From Martinezella rhizogenes (GTDB taxonomy: Bacteria > Pseudomonadota > Alphaproteobacteria > Rhizobiales > Rhizobiaceae): a stretch of 64,000 nt of DNA. The notes under the pieces are model-generated. The model was not told the DNA's origin and ran no database searches. It worked only from the letters and a program-made list of their open reading frames with translations. The stretch covers positions 1 through 64,000 of the forward strand of contig JAAMEZ010000044.1 of NCBI GenBank assembly GCA_013322215.1, written 5' to 3'. Below are positions 8,020-17,031 of this stretch, piece after piece. The position numbers and the translations under genes were made by a program. The first letter of the stretch is position 1. Each line of letters begins with the position of its first letter.

Positions 8020-8883
8020 TCAGAGCTTGCGGGTGCCGAGCCACTTCACTTTGTCCGGATCGCGATGGTCGAAGAAGCTGCTGGTCTTCTGGTCGAGCGT
8101 GCTGATCGAGGCGACGTCGTCCTGGTCGAGTTCGAAGTCGAAGACCAAAAAATTCTCGGCCATGCGCTCCTTACGCACGGACTTCGGGATCGCGACGATA
8201 TTGCGCTGGATCAGCCACCGCAGCACAACCTGCGCAACGCTCTTGCCGTGCTTCTTGCCGATCGACTGCAGAAGCTCGTTCGTGAACAGGCCGTTCTTCC
8301 CTTCCGCGAATGGACCCCAGGCTTCAGGCTGCACGCCGTATTCCTGGAGGATCTTCTGTGCGTCGTCCTGATGGTGGAATGGATGAATCTCGATCTGATT
8401 GACCGCGGGGACGACCTTGTTGTGGAGTGCGAAGTCCACCAGACGGTCGGGATAGAAGTTGCTGACGCCTATCGCGCGGATGCGGCCCGCCTCGTACAAC
8501 TCCTCCATCGCGCGCCAGGCGCCATATACGTCGCCGTAGGGCTGATGAATAAGCCAGAGGTCGAGATAGTCGAGCTGCAGCTTGTTCAGCGAACGCTCGA
8601 AAGCGGCCTTGGCCCCTTCATATGTCGCGTCCTCGATCCAGAGCTTCGTCGTGACTAACAGTTCCTTTCGATCAATACCGTGGTTACGGATCGCGGTGCC
8701 CACGGCCTCTTCGTTTCCGTAGGAGGTCGCGGTATCGAGCAGACGATAGCCGACGTTGATCGCATCGCGGACGCTGCGCTCGCACTCGGCGGGATCGGGA
8801 ACCTGGAAGACGCCGAATCCCAGGATCGGCATCTGGAGCCCGTTGTTCAGGGTGACGGTGGGTACGGTGGTAGTCATCTTCAT
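8020..8883 (-). CDS. Aldo/keto reductase, 2,5-didehydrogluconate-reductase-like
   Basis: About 287 residues of the aldo/keto reductase superfamily (small, AKR5/DkgA-like branch). Visible motifs: NNGLQMPILGFGVFQV, the catalytic Asp-Tyr pair in DTATSYGNEE, Lys in VTTKLWIED, His in WLIHQPYGD, and the NADPH site IPKSVRKERMAEN. It reduces aldehydes or ketones with NADPH. The frame extends to 8931; the ATG codons at 8883 and 8877 behind AAAGGA are better starts. It follows the second AKR gene and an MFS gene in one minus-strand operon, opposite a LysR regulator. Confidence 0.88.
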   Translation of the reverse strand: MKMTTTVPTVTLNNGLQMPILGFGVFQVPDPAECERSVRDAINVGYRLLDTATSYGNEEAVGTAIRNHGIDRKELLVTTKLWIEDATYEGAKAAFERSLNKLQLDYLDLWLIHQPYGDVYGAWRAMEELYEAGRIRAIGVSNFYPDRLVDFALHNKVVPAVNQIEIHPFHHQDDAQKILQEYGVQPEAWGPFAEGKNGLFTNELLQSIGKKHGKSVAQVVLRWLIQRNIVAIPKSVRKERMAENFLVFDFELDQDDVASISTLDQKTSSFFDHRDPDKVKWLGTRKL

Positions 8884-8920
8884 ATCCTTTGTCTGGATGG
8901 GGAGCTTGTGGTCGTTGGCC

Positions 8921-9904
8921 TTATTTTCCAACGCGTGCCTGAAGGTGCGCGGGGTATCTGTCTCCGACGATGTCGATCTTCGCGAGGGCGTCGGCGATTT
9001 CAGAAGCGTCGCTGGCGCTGAGGTCTACGGTTGCCGCGCCGAGGTTTTCCTCCAGGCGGTGCAGCTTGGTGGTACCGGGAATCGGCACGATCCAATCCTT
9101 TTGAGCCAGCAGCCATGCTAGCGCGATCTGCGCGGGCGTGACGCCCTTTGCCTCGGCGATCTGCGTCAACGCTCCTACGAGCGCCTTGTTCGCCTTGAGG
9201 TTCTCCGCCTGGAAGCGCGGAACCACGCTGCGGAAGTCGCCGGGGCCGAAGGTCGCCGTTTCGTCGATCTTGCCCGTCAGGAATCCCTTGCCGAGTGGGC
9301 TGAACGGCACGAACCCGATACCGAGTTCCTCCAGCGTCGGGATGATCTCCTTCTCGGGCTCGCGCCAGAACAGCGAGTACTCGCTCTGGAGCGCGGTCAC
9401 TGGCTGAACAGCATGGGACTTGCGGATCGTCTGAGCGCCAGCTTCAGACAGGCCGAAATGCTTGACCTTGCCTTCCGCGATCAGATCCTTGACTGTCCCC
9501 GCCACATCCTCGATCGGAACGTTCGGATCGACGCGATGTTGGTAGAGAAGATCAATCACCTCCGTTCGCAGCCGCTTCAGAGATGCCTCGACGGACTGTC
9601 GGATGTAGTCGGGCCGACTGTTCATATGCTGACCGCCATCCCGGCTCGGGAGTTCGAAGCCGAACTTGGTGGCGATCACGACCTTGTCCCGGATCGGCTG
9701 GAGTGCTTCCCCGACGACCTCCTCGTTGGTGAACGGGCCGTAGACCTGTGCCGTGTCGAAGAAGGTCACACCGCGGTCATGAGCCGCCCGGATGAGCGCA
9801 ACGGCATCCTTCGTGTCGGTCGCCGCTCCATAGCCGTGGCTGAGGCCCATACATCCGAGGCCGAGCGTCGATACCTCGAGCGTTCCGATTGTTCGTTTCT
9901 TCAT
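8921..9904 (-). CDS. Aldo/keto reductase, YajO/AKR13-like
   Basis: About 327 residues of the long aldo/keto reductase type. Motifs: IGTLEVSTLGLGCMGLS, FFDTAQVYGPFTNEE (Asp, Tyr), VIATKFGFE (Lys), LLYQHRVDP (His), and IPIPGTTKLHRLEEN for NADPH. AAGGAG fits the ATG at 9904 (MKKRTIG) better than the one at 9910. It lies 15 bases after the MFS gene and 37 bases before the next AKR. Substrate unknown; a role in aldehyde or quinone detoxification together with export is plausible. Confidence 0.88.
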   Translation of the reverse strand: MKKRTIGTLEVSTLGLGCMGLSHGYGAATDTKDAVALIRAAHDRGVTFFDTAQVYGPFTNEEVVGEALQPIRDKVVIATKFGFELPSRDGGQHMNSRPDYIRQSVEASLKRLRTEVIDLLYQHRVDPNVPIEDVAGTVKDLIAEGKVKHFGLSEAGAQTIRKSHAVQPVTALQSEYSLFWREPEKEIIPTLEELGIGFVPFSPLGKGFLTGKIDETATFGPGDFRSVVPRFQAENLKANKALVGALTQIAEAKGVTPAQIALAWLLAQKDWIVPIPGTTKLHRLEENLGAATVDLSASDASEIADALAKIDIVGDRYPAHLQARVGK

Positions 9905-9919
9905 TGTCATTCTCCTTGA

Positions 9920-11359
9920 TCAGGCCGCGCGTTCGGTCGGCGCGACTTCTTCTTGGGACTGAGACTGCCGCCGTGCGGCGGGAACGATGGTCAGAAGCGA
10001 GATCACCAGTGTTGCCATCAGCATGACGGTGCCTGCGTCGAACGCATGGGAAACCCTGTATGCTGTCAGGTCGGCTCCGTTGAGGCCATTCGATCCGATG
10101 GCGGCGATCGCGATGAGTACGCCGAGACCGACCGAACTGCCGATCTGGTGGGCGACATTCACCGCGCCGGACGCTGCTCCTGCGTCCGCACGATCGACCC
10201 GAGCGACGCCGGACGATGTCAGGGGGCTGAGCGTCAGTCCCTGGCTGATGCCGATCAGCGCCATCGGTAACGCCACCGCCGTCCAATAGTTCGAACTCAC
10301 TCCCGCCCGGCTTAGCCAAGCCATGGCGACGATGCCAATCAGCATCCCCACGACGAGAACGGCATTCCGGCCGAAATGCCTGATGAGGCGGGGCACGACG
10401 ATCGCGACCGGGACATGCAGCATCGTCGCTGGGACGAACGCGAGACCCGCCAGTGCCGGGCGCAGGCCCGCGACCTGCTGCAGATACAGCGTCGTGAAGA
10501 AGAAGAAGCCGACCATGGCGCTGATGTAGAGGACACGGGCACCATACGCGCCCGAGCGCTCGATGTCAGCGAAAAGGCGAAGCGGAAGGATCGGCTGCTT
10601 CGCACCGCGCTCGATTAACACGAATGCCCCGAGCAGGATGAAGGCGGCGACCAGTGTCGCTAGGGTTACGACGTCCCATCCCGCCTGTGCGGAACGAATG
10701 AATCCGTAGACGAAAGCGGCCATGCCCAGCGTCGAAGTCACTGCACCGGGCAGATCGAACGCTCCTGGACGCTTGTTTGTCTCGCGGATGTAGATGCGGG
10801 CCGCGGTAACCGTGGCGATGCCGATCGGGAGATTGATCAGAAACCCAACGCGCCAGGAGAGCCAGTCGGCAAGCAGTCCACCAACGACGAGACCGACTGT
10901 CGCGGAGACGCCCGCTGCGGCGCTGTACAGCGAGACGGCCCGGACACGTTCTTCGCCTTCGTCGAACGTGGTCTGCAGGAGAGCGAGCGTCGTTGGCGCG
11001 AGGATCGCGGATCCCAGTCCCTGGATCGCACGCCACGACAGCATCCATGCGGACGATTGAGACGCTCCGATAGCGACGGAGGCGACGGTGAAGATCGTCA
11101 TGCCGACGACGAACATCCGACGGCGGCCGAGTATGTCCCCGGCACGCGCGCCAAGGAGGAGGAAGCCACCGAAGGTCAGCGTATAGGCGCTCTGCACCCA
11201 GGCAAGCCCGGCATCCGTGAAGCCGAGTTCGTTATGGATCTTCGGCAGGCCCGTGAGGACGACAGAGATGTCGAGCACGATCATCACGTAGCTGATGAGG
11301 ATGATCGAAAGGATCGCTGTCTTGTTCGATGGCGAGGTAGCTGTGTTTGCGTCAGACAT
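9920..11359 (-). CDS. MFS drug-exporter family protein (DHA2/14-helix type)
   Basis: About 479 residues of the major facilitator superfamily, probably 14 helices, with the DHA2 signatures VMIVLDISVVLTGLPKIHNEL, WVQSAYTLTFGGFLLLGARAGD and GRRRMFVVG. These are inner-membrane proton-driven exporters of drugs or small organics. The frame is open to 11401 but ATG 11359 (MSDANTATS) is the family start. First gene of a minus-strand operon with two aldo/keto reductases; the 130-base gap to the divergent LysR gene should hold the shared control region. Confidence 0.88.
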   Translation of the reverse strand: MSDANTATSPSNKTAILSIILISYVMIVLDISVVLTGLPKIHNELGFTDAGLAWVQSAYTLTFGGFLLLGARAGDILGRRRMFVVGMTIFTVASVAIGASQSSAWMLSWRAIQGLGSAILAPTTLALLQTTFDEGEERVRAVSLYSAAAGVSATVGLVVGGLLADWLSWRVGFLINLPIGIATVTAARIYIRETNKRPGAFDLPGAVTSTLGMAAFVYGFIRSAQAGWDVVTLATLVAAFILLGAFVLIERGAKQPILPLRLFADIERSGAYGARVLYISAMVGFFFFTTLYLQQVAGLRPALAGLAFVPATMLHVPVAIVVPRLIRHFGRNAVLVVGMLIGIVAMAWLSRAGVSSNYWTAVALPMALIGISQGLTLSPLTSSGVARVDRADAGAASGAVNVAHQIGSSVGLGVLIAIAAIGSNGLNGADLTAYRVSHAFDAGTVMLMATLVISLLTIVPAARRQSQSQEEVAPTERAA

Positions 11360-11489
11360 TGCAGTCCCATTGACTTGCCTGCTTGACGTCCTCCGCGGCA
11401 AGCTGCGTTGCGATGACGGAAAGATAGCTCTTGCTCACCATATCGATTAGGGGCAGTAATCGGGATGAAGCTATAAGGATGCCTAATGA

Positions 11490-12383
11490 ATGCCGCAGGA
11501 GAACTTCAACGATCTGGTCGCCTTCATAACCGTCGCGCGCGAGGAGAGTTTTACGCGGGCGGCGGTGAAGCTCGGAGTTTCGCAATCGGCGCTTAGTCAG
11601 ACTGTCCGGGGACTGGAAGAGCGGTTGGGCCTCCGCTTGCTGACGCGGACGACCCGCCGCGTGTCTCCGACGGCGGCAGGCGAACGTCTTCTCCAGACGG
11701 CCGGGCCGCGCTTCGAGGAGATCCAGGCGGAGCTTGCAGCCCTCACCGAGATGCGTGACAAGCCAGCGGGGACTGTTAGGATCACGGCGGGAGAGCACGC
11801 CGCGATCTCGGTCCTGGCGCCCGCGCTCGACAAGTTCCTGCCTGACAATCCCGATGTCAATGTCGAGATCACCGTTGACTACGGCCTGACCGATATCGTT
11901 GCGGAGCGCTACGATGCAGGCGTCCGGCTCGGCGAGCAACTTGCCAAGGACATGATCGCGATCAAGATCGCGCCAGAGATGCGCATGGCCGTCGTCGGCG
12001 CTCCGTCCTACTTCCGCCAGCACCCGTGGCCGGAAGTCCCACAGGATCTCACGGCCCACAACTGCATCCAGATGCGCATGCCGACGCATGGCAACATTCT
12101 CCAGTGGGAATTCGAGAAGGGCGGACATGAACTGAACGTGCGTGTCGAAGGGCAGATGATATTCAACAACATCGCGATGCGTCTTGATGCAGTCCGTCGC
12201 GGCCTCGGCCTTGCGTACATGCCCGATGACCTTGTGGCGGAGGATCTCGCTAAGGGCACCCTGATACGAGTTCTCGAAGACTGGTGCGCACCGTTCCCCG
12301 GATATCATCTCTACTATCCTAACCGCCGCCACGCGTCCCCTGCATTCCAGCTCGTCGTGGACGCTCTTCGGTATAGGACATGA
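11490..12383 (+). CDS. LysR-family regulator divergent from the MFS/AKR operon
   Basis: A 297-residue LysR protein: N-terminal HTH with SFTRAAVKLGVSQSALSQ, linker LLTRTTRRVSPTAAGERLL, and an effector domain with YDAGVRLGEQL, as in the CrgA/DsdC-like subgroup that often governs neighbouring oxidoreductase genes. Its position back to back with the MFS/AKR operon indicates that it controls that operon and itself. Effector unknown. Confidence 0.88.
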   Translation: MPQENFNDLVAFITVAREESFTRAAVKLGVSQSALSQTVRGLEERLGLRLLTRTTRRVSPTAAGERLLQTAGPRFEEIQAELAALTEMRDKPAGTVRITAGEHAAISVLAPALDKFLPDNPDVNVEITVDYGLTDIVAERYDAGVRLGEQLAKDMIAIKIAPEMRMAVVGAPSYFRQHPWPEVPQDLTAHNCIQMRMPTHGNILQWEFEKGGHELNVRVEGQMIFNNIAMRLDAVRRGLGLAYMPDDLVAEDLAKGTLIRVLEDWCAPFPGYHLYYPNRRHASPAFQLVVDALRYRT

Positions 12384-12507
12384 ACGGCATCAACACAGCG
12401 GATTGATAAGGTGAGCTTATACCTTCAATCGGAAATGCGTCCCTAATCATCTGAATGATGCTCGGGTAATCTCCTGCCAGCTCAATGTTTCAAGGCAGGT
12501 ACCGAAC

Positions 12508-13585
12508 ATGTTCGCCAGAACCCTATCCGCCCTCTCGCTTTCCGTCCTGCTTCTCTCATCGGGCGTGGCAGTTGCCCAGACCGCTTTGAAGCAGGAGCCT
12601 TTGACAATCCAGGAGCAAGGAAGCTTCGCCGTCGGGGGGTACGGTATCGAGTACGCCAGGAACCTACGACAACAACGCTCCCACGGCAGCAGGACAGACC
12701 CTGCATGGCGACCACGCCTACGTATTCTATCAAATCCCGCCGAACCCCAAGCCTCTGCCAATCGTGATGCTCCACGGAGCCTTCCAGTCCGCCCGAAGCT
12801 GGGAGACGACGCCCGACGGCCGCGAAGGCTTCCAAAACATCTTCCTTCGTCGCGGCTATCCGGTCTATCTCGTCGATCAGCCGCGTCGCGGACGAGCAGG
12901 CAACAGCACCGTCGCGACAACGATCGAGCCGACACCCTACGACCAGCTCTTCTTCGACCAGTTCCGCATCGGCAAGTGGCCGGAGTATTTTTCGAACGTC
13001 CAGTTCTCCCGCGACCCCGCGGCACTCGACCAGTTCTTCCGCTCCGTCACACCCAATACCGGACCGTTCGACGCAAACGTGATCTCCGATGCCATGGCCG
13101 CGCTGTTCGACAAGACTGGTCCAGCCATCCTGTTCACTCATTCGCAGGCGGGCGGCCCCGGCTGGTTGACGGCGATCAAGAATTCGAACGTCAAGGGTAT
13201 CGTCGCGCTTGAGCCGGGGAGCGGCTTCATCTTCCCAGAAGGCGAGGTACCGGCCGACATGCCGAGCGCCGCTGGAACGCTCAAGGGCGAATCGGTGCCC
13301 GTCGCCGATTTCGAGAAGCTGACCAAGCTGCCGATCATCATCTACTACGGTGACAACTTCCCGACCGAGCCGACAGCCGAACGCGGCCAAGACAACTGGC
13401 GTGTGCGGCTCGCAATGGCAAAACTTTGGGTCGATGCGGTCAACAAGCACGGTGGGGACGCTACGCTCATTCACTTGCCCGACATTGGCATCAAGGGCGG
13501 CACCCACTTCCTGATGTCAGATCTGAACAATGTCGAGATCGCCAACCAGATCTCGAAATTCTTGGCGGAAAAGAAGCTCGACTGA
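12508..13585 (+). pseudogene. Exported alpha/beta hydrolase broken by a frameshift
   Basis: The first frame (from 12508) gives a clean signal peptide, MFARTLSALSLSVLLLSSGV..AVAQ, running to QGSFAVGG. The rest of the protein continues in another frame, reading GTVSSTPGTYDNNAPTAAGQ and then PIVMLHGAFQSARSWE to the stop at 13585. The switch is at a run of six G at 12634-12639; five G would restore one open frame of ~358 residues. The body has the alpha/beta hydrolase HG oxyanion motif, a THSQAGGPG nucleophile elbow and a late GGTHF histidine. Either a real inactivation or a sequencing error in the homopolymer. Confidence 0.8.
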
Positions 13586-13758
13586 TCGATTGAGGCCTTC
13601 TTCCCGCCGTCGCCTCGCGAGTAACCTGAACGACTGCCGGGTCGGCTTCCCCATGACATAAGCAGTTGCACTAGATTTCGAACGATCCCCTGGCGAGCAC
13701 GTTTATGGAGTCTCGAAGACCATCGCCGGGCCTCCGGCGCCTATCTCGCGGTACCAAC

Positions 13759-14286
13759 ATGCCCCAGCAGCACCTCGAATCGATCACCATAAGACCTGCT
13801 GTGCAAGCTGACGCTGCGGTTCTCGGATCCTACGGCGCGTCACTCATGTCGCTGCACAACATGTGGGACCCAGCCCGGTTCCTTCCCGCCGGGCCAACCA
13901 CACCCGACAAATACGCGTCGTGGCTCGCGAGCCAGGTCGTCCGCGACGACGTCGTCGTCCTCGTAGCCGAGGATCGGGATTCTATCATCGGTTATGTCTA
14001 CGGTGCGATCGAGGGCGCCGACTACATGGTCCTCCGAGGCCCCGCGGGGGTTATTCACGACATCTTCGTCGATCCACAGAGGCGGAGGGAAGGCGTCGGC
14101 AGACGCTTGCTGGAACAAGCGATCACGATGCTTGCGGGAAAAGGCGCTCCGCGGATCGTCCTATCGACCGCCTACAAGAACAAAGGTGCTCAAGCTCTGT
14201 TCGAACGAATGGGTTTCCGAGCCACCATGATCGAGATGACCAAGGATTGCGAACGACCGGATCTTGCGCAATCGGCGTCCGACTGA
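13759..14286 (+). CDS. GNAT-family N-acetyltransferase
   Basis: About 175 residues with the GNAT fold: N-terminal ITIRPAVQADAAVLGSYGASL, beta4 IHDIFVDPQRRREGVGRRLL containing the acetyl-CoA pyrophosphate loop (RREGVG), and YKNKGAQALFERMGFR near the end. The frame is open from 13705, but ATG 13759 (MPQQHLESITIRP) is the likely start. It transfers an acetyl group to an unknown amine. It stands alone between two hydrolase genes. Confidence 0.85.
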   Translation: MPQQHLESITIRPAVQADAAVLGSYGASLMSLHNMWDPARFLPAGPTTPDKYASWLASQVVRDDVVVLVAEDRDSIIGYVYGAIEGADYMVLRGPAGVIHDIFVDPQRRREGVGRRLLEQAITMLAGKGAPRIVLSTAYKNKGAQALFERMGFRATMIEMTKDCERPDLAQSASD

Positions 14287-14538
14287 CGCTTAGAGTTCTC
14301 GTTAGCTCAGCCAGCCAATCTTTAGCTAAGTAATCCCCTGCTGTTCGCTGCTGTCGAATGCGGTCCGAAATTCACGCTTTCCGGGCTCCGCTGGTTTTAT
14401 TCCATCACAGCTTATCAAGTGATCGTGATTAATAAGGAACCCTAATAGGCTCTAGCGGCGCGAGCCGTCTAATCGCCCGTGCTGTAAGCGGCTATCTTTT
14501 CTCCGACGATTTCGAACACCGACCTTTAGGAGCCGGGC

Positions 14539-15636
14539 ATGACGGAAGTCATCGACAGCAGACGACGCGAGTTTTTGGGCGCGACCGCGCTGATCATTTC
14601 AGGTGCCATCATAGGAGTTCCAGCAATGACCACCACCGAAACTGTGGCAGCCGACTACAAGCAAAACCCATTCACGCTCGTCTATGACGGGGCGGTCACC
14701 AAGAACGAGCCGGGCAAGGTGAACATCCACCAGGTGACCTACAAGCTCAACAATCTCGATATCGTGGCGAACGTCTATACGCCCGCGGGCTACGATCCCA
14801 GCAAGAAATATCCGGCGATCGTGCTCGCCCATCCCAACGGTGGCGTGAAGGAGCAGACGACCGGTCTCTATGCGCAGCGACTTGCAGAGCGCGGCTTCAT
14901 TACGATCACCGCCGACGCAGCCTACCAGGGTGGAAGCGGCGGCGCGCCGCGCAGCATCGACAAGCCCCAGCACCGCATCGAGGACATTCACGGGATGGCG
15001 GACTTCATTAGCGGCTTCCCCGGCGTGGACACTGCACGCCTCGGGCTGTTCGGAATCTGCGGCGGAGGCGGCTACTCTCTGGCTGCCGCCAAGACCGACA
15101 AACGCTTCAAGGCGGTTGCGACGTTAAGCATGTTCAATTCCGGGCGTGTCCGTCGGAACGGCTTTCAGGATTCTCAGATGGACACCATCCAGAAGCGGCT
15201 GCAGCAGGCCTCGGCGGCCCGTGCGCAGGAAGCTGCGGGTGGCGAAGTCCTCTATGCCGGCGACGCCAATCTGACGGACGCGCAGATCGATGCGCTCCCG
15301 TTCGACCTCTATCGTCAGGGGTGTCACTACTACTGGCGGACCAACGCGCACCCCGGCTCGACCTTCAAGTACACGATGAGCAGCCTGATGGACCTGATGC
15401 GCTGGGATGCCACGGATGAAATCGGCCTCATCGACGTCCCGCTTCTGATGATTGCGGGGACCGCCGCCGACACGCTCTACATGACCGAGGACGCGTTCCC
15501 CAAGGCCACAGGCACGAAGGACAAGGAACTCTTCAAGATCGAGGGTGCCAAGCACATCGAGACCTACTGGGTTCCCGAGTACGTGAATGCAGCGCTGGGC
15601 AAGCTCGCACCGTTCTTCGACCGAACGCTGGCCTGA
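14539..15636 (+). CDS. Tat-exported alpha/beta hydrolase, dienelactone-hydrolase-like
   Basis: 365 residues beginning with a twin-arginine signal (SRRREFLGATALIISGAIIG), so it is probably exported folded to the periplasm. The mature part is an alpha/beta hydrolase: YPAIVLAHPNGGVKEQ, a nucleophile elbow GLFGICGGGGYS with Cys in place of Ser (as in dienelactone hydrolases), Asp in MIAGTAADTLY and His in GAKHIETYW. GGAG sits before the ATG. It begins a tightly packed plus-strand operon whose next three products also carry export signals. Substrate unknown. Confidence 0.86.
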   Translation: MTEVIDSRRREFLGATALIISGAIIGVPAMTTTETVAADYKQNPFTLVYDGAVTKNEPGKVNIHQVTYKLNNLDIVANVYTPAGYDPSKKYPAIVLAHPNGGVKEQTTGLYAQRLAERGFITITADAAYQGGSGGAPRSIDKPQHRIEDIHGMADFISGFPGVDTARLGLFGICGGGGYSLAAAKTDKRFKAVATLSMFNSGRVRRNGFQDSQMDTIQKRLQQASAARAQEAAGGEVLYAGDANLTDAQIDALPFDLYRQGCHYYWRTNAHPGSTFKYTMSSLMDLMRWDATDEIGLIDVPLLMIAGTAADTLYMTEDAFPKATGTKDKELFKIEGAKHIETYWVPEYVNAALGKLAPFFDRTLA

Positions 15637-15646
15637 GGAGGAAGCG

Positions 15647-16063
15647 ATGGCGCGCCACCTGTTTCTGAACACGTTTCTCACCATCGGCACAGTGTTGGCG
15701 ACGCTCCCCGGCGTCGTCTGCGCCCAGCCTGTCAATCAACCCAAGGAGAACCCAATGACCTCTCGTGCCCAGCAGCTCATGGGGGACACGGCCCCGAAAC
15801 TGGCCGAACTGACTGATGACGTACTCTACAAGGACATCTGGGAGCGACCCGGTCTGTCCAAGCGGGATCGCAGCTTGGTGACGATTTCGGCTCTGATCGC
15901 GCTGAACCGTCCCGATCAGCTCAAATCGCATATCCGCCTGGGCCTGCAGAATGGCCTCACCAAGGATGAGATCGTCGAGACGATCACGCACATGGCTTTC
16001 TACTCCGGATGGCCGAGCGCCGTTTCGGCCGTGGCTATTGCCAAGGAGGTCTTCGCCGAATGA
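15647..16063 (+). CDS. Exported carboxymuconolactone-decarboxylase (CMD) family protein
   Basis: About 138 residues with an N-terminal signal (MARHLFLNTFLTIGTVLATL...VCAQ) followed by a CMD/AhpD-like domain: RDRSLVTISALIALNRPDQL, HIRLGLQNGLTKDEIVETITHMAFYSG. The CxxC pair of AhpD-type peroxidase enzymes is absent, so it belongs to the gamma-carboxymuconolactone decarboxylase side. GAGGAGGAAG lies just before the ATG. It starts 10 bases after the Tat hydrolase, and its stop overlaps the cupin start. An exported CMD protein is less usual than a cytosolic one. Confidence 0.85.
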   Translation: MARHLFLNTFLTIGTVLATLPGVVCAQPVNQPKENPMTSRAQQLMGDTAPKLAELTDDVLYKDIWERPGLSKRDRSLVTISALIALNRPDQLKSHIRLGLQNGLTKDEIVETITHMAFYSGWPSAVSAVAIAKEVFAE

Positions 16064-16560
16064 CCGAAAAGAAGATGACAGTAGCTTCGGCGGTAGCGGT
16101 GGCGGCGTTCGTGTCGGCGTCGCCCACACTGGCAAGCGAAGCGATCACCATTCTTCATGCCGGATCGCAGCCGGCGGTCGTCGGAGCCCCTGACAGATTT
16201 ACAGGGTCCGTGCGGGTCGAAGACAGTTTCAAGGCAACGGCGCCCGCCACGCTGGGCGGCGCGACCGTTACTTTCGAACCTGGCGCGCGCACCGCCTGGC
16301 ATAGCCACCCTCTCGGGCAGACTCTCATCGTGACCAGCGGAGTGGGCCTAGTACAGATGTGGGGAGGGCCGCTTCAGAAAATCCGGTCCGGTGACACGGT
16401 ATGGATCCCGCCGGGCGTGAAGCACTGGCATGGCGCATCTCCGAGGAATGGGATGACGCACATCGCCTTCTCGGAGTCCTTAAATGGCAAGTCTGTCGAC
16501 TGGCTGGAGCTGGTCACCGACGCCCAATACTTCTCGCAACCATCGGAGGGTCAGCAATGA
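16060..16560 (+). CDS. Exported cupin-domain protein
   Basis: About 166 residues: a signal peptide (MTVASAVAVAAFVSASPTLA), then a single cupin barrel. Motif 1 appears as GARTAWHSHPLGQTLIV and motif 2 as GDTVWIPPGVKHWHGAS, giving His residues for a metal site. Its ATG overlaps the CMD stop, and its stop overlaps the next start, so the genes are translationally coupled. Cupin plus CMD pairs occur widely in small-molecule oxidation clusters; the reaction here is not known. Confidence 0.87.
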   Translation: MTEKKMTVASAVAVAAFVSASPTLASEAITILHAGSQPAVVGAPDRFTGSVRVEDSFKATAPATLGGATVTFEPGARTAWHSHPLGQTLIVTSGVGLVQMWGGPLQKIRSGDTVWIPPGVKHWHGASPRNGMTHIAFSESLNGKSVDWLELVTDAQYFSQPSEGQQ

Positions 16561-17030
16561 CGCGTGCTCGTTCCCGACTTCCCGTCCTCGCCGCCATAGC
16601 ATGCGGCGTCGTCATGGTCGGCTGGCAGGTGGATGCCGAACCGACCAAGGCTACGATGCCTGATATCAGCAAGCTCGTTCACTACACCACGGTGACGCGC
16701 GGCGAGGTCACCGAACACATCATGACGACCCGCGAAGCGATCGAGGCCGCGAAGGCGGGCAAGCCTATCCCGAATGGCACGCATTTCGTGCTCGTCGACT
16801 ACCGCGAAGGGAAAGTCTTTCGGTACTTCATCATGGAAAAGGGCGCCGGATGGGGCGACGACTACGACGAGAACCGCCGCACGGGCGACTGGCAGTTCCA
16901 GTGGTTCAAGCCGGACGGAACCATCAACGCGGCCGAGAACACCGCCCGGTGCCAGAGCTGCCATAGTTCTCGCGCCGACCGTGAGTTCCTATACACCTTC
17001 AACGACATCCGGCGTTTCGAGTTCGAGTGA
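16557..17030 (+). CDS. Cytochrome P460-family c-type haem protein
   Basis: 157 residues with an N-terminal membrane/export segment (PVLAAIACGVVMVGWQVDA), a cytochrome P460-like body with the EHIMTTREAIEAAK and GTHFVLVDYREGKVFRYFIMEKG segments, and one c-type haem motif CQSCH near the C-terminus. P460-type proteins are periplasmic haem oxidoreductases. The family call rests on this arrangement, not on a search. The start overlaps the cupin stop by ATGA. It probably handles electrons for the exported enzymes of the same operon, together with the following membrane protein. Confidence 0.72.
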   Translation: MTRARSRLPVLAAIACGVVMVGWQVDAEPTKATMPDISKLVHYTTVTRGEVTEHIMTTREAIEAAKAGKPIPNGTHFVLVDYREGKVFRYFIMEKGAGWGDDYDENRRTGDWQFQWFKPDGTINAAENTARCQSCHSSRADREFLYTFNDIRRFEFE

Positions 17031-17031
17031 C

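Noticed and set aside
11352..12332. 326-codon minus-strand frame opposite the LysR gene
   Set aside because: The plus strand encodes a complete LysR regulator with a normal start; the antisense frame is a shadow.
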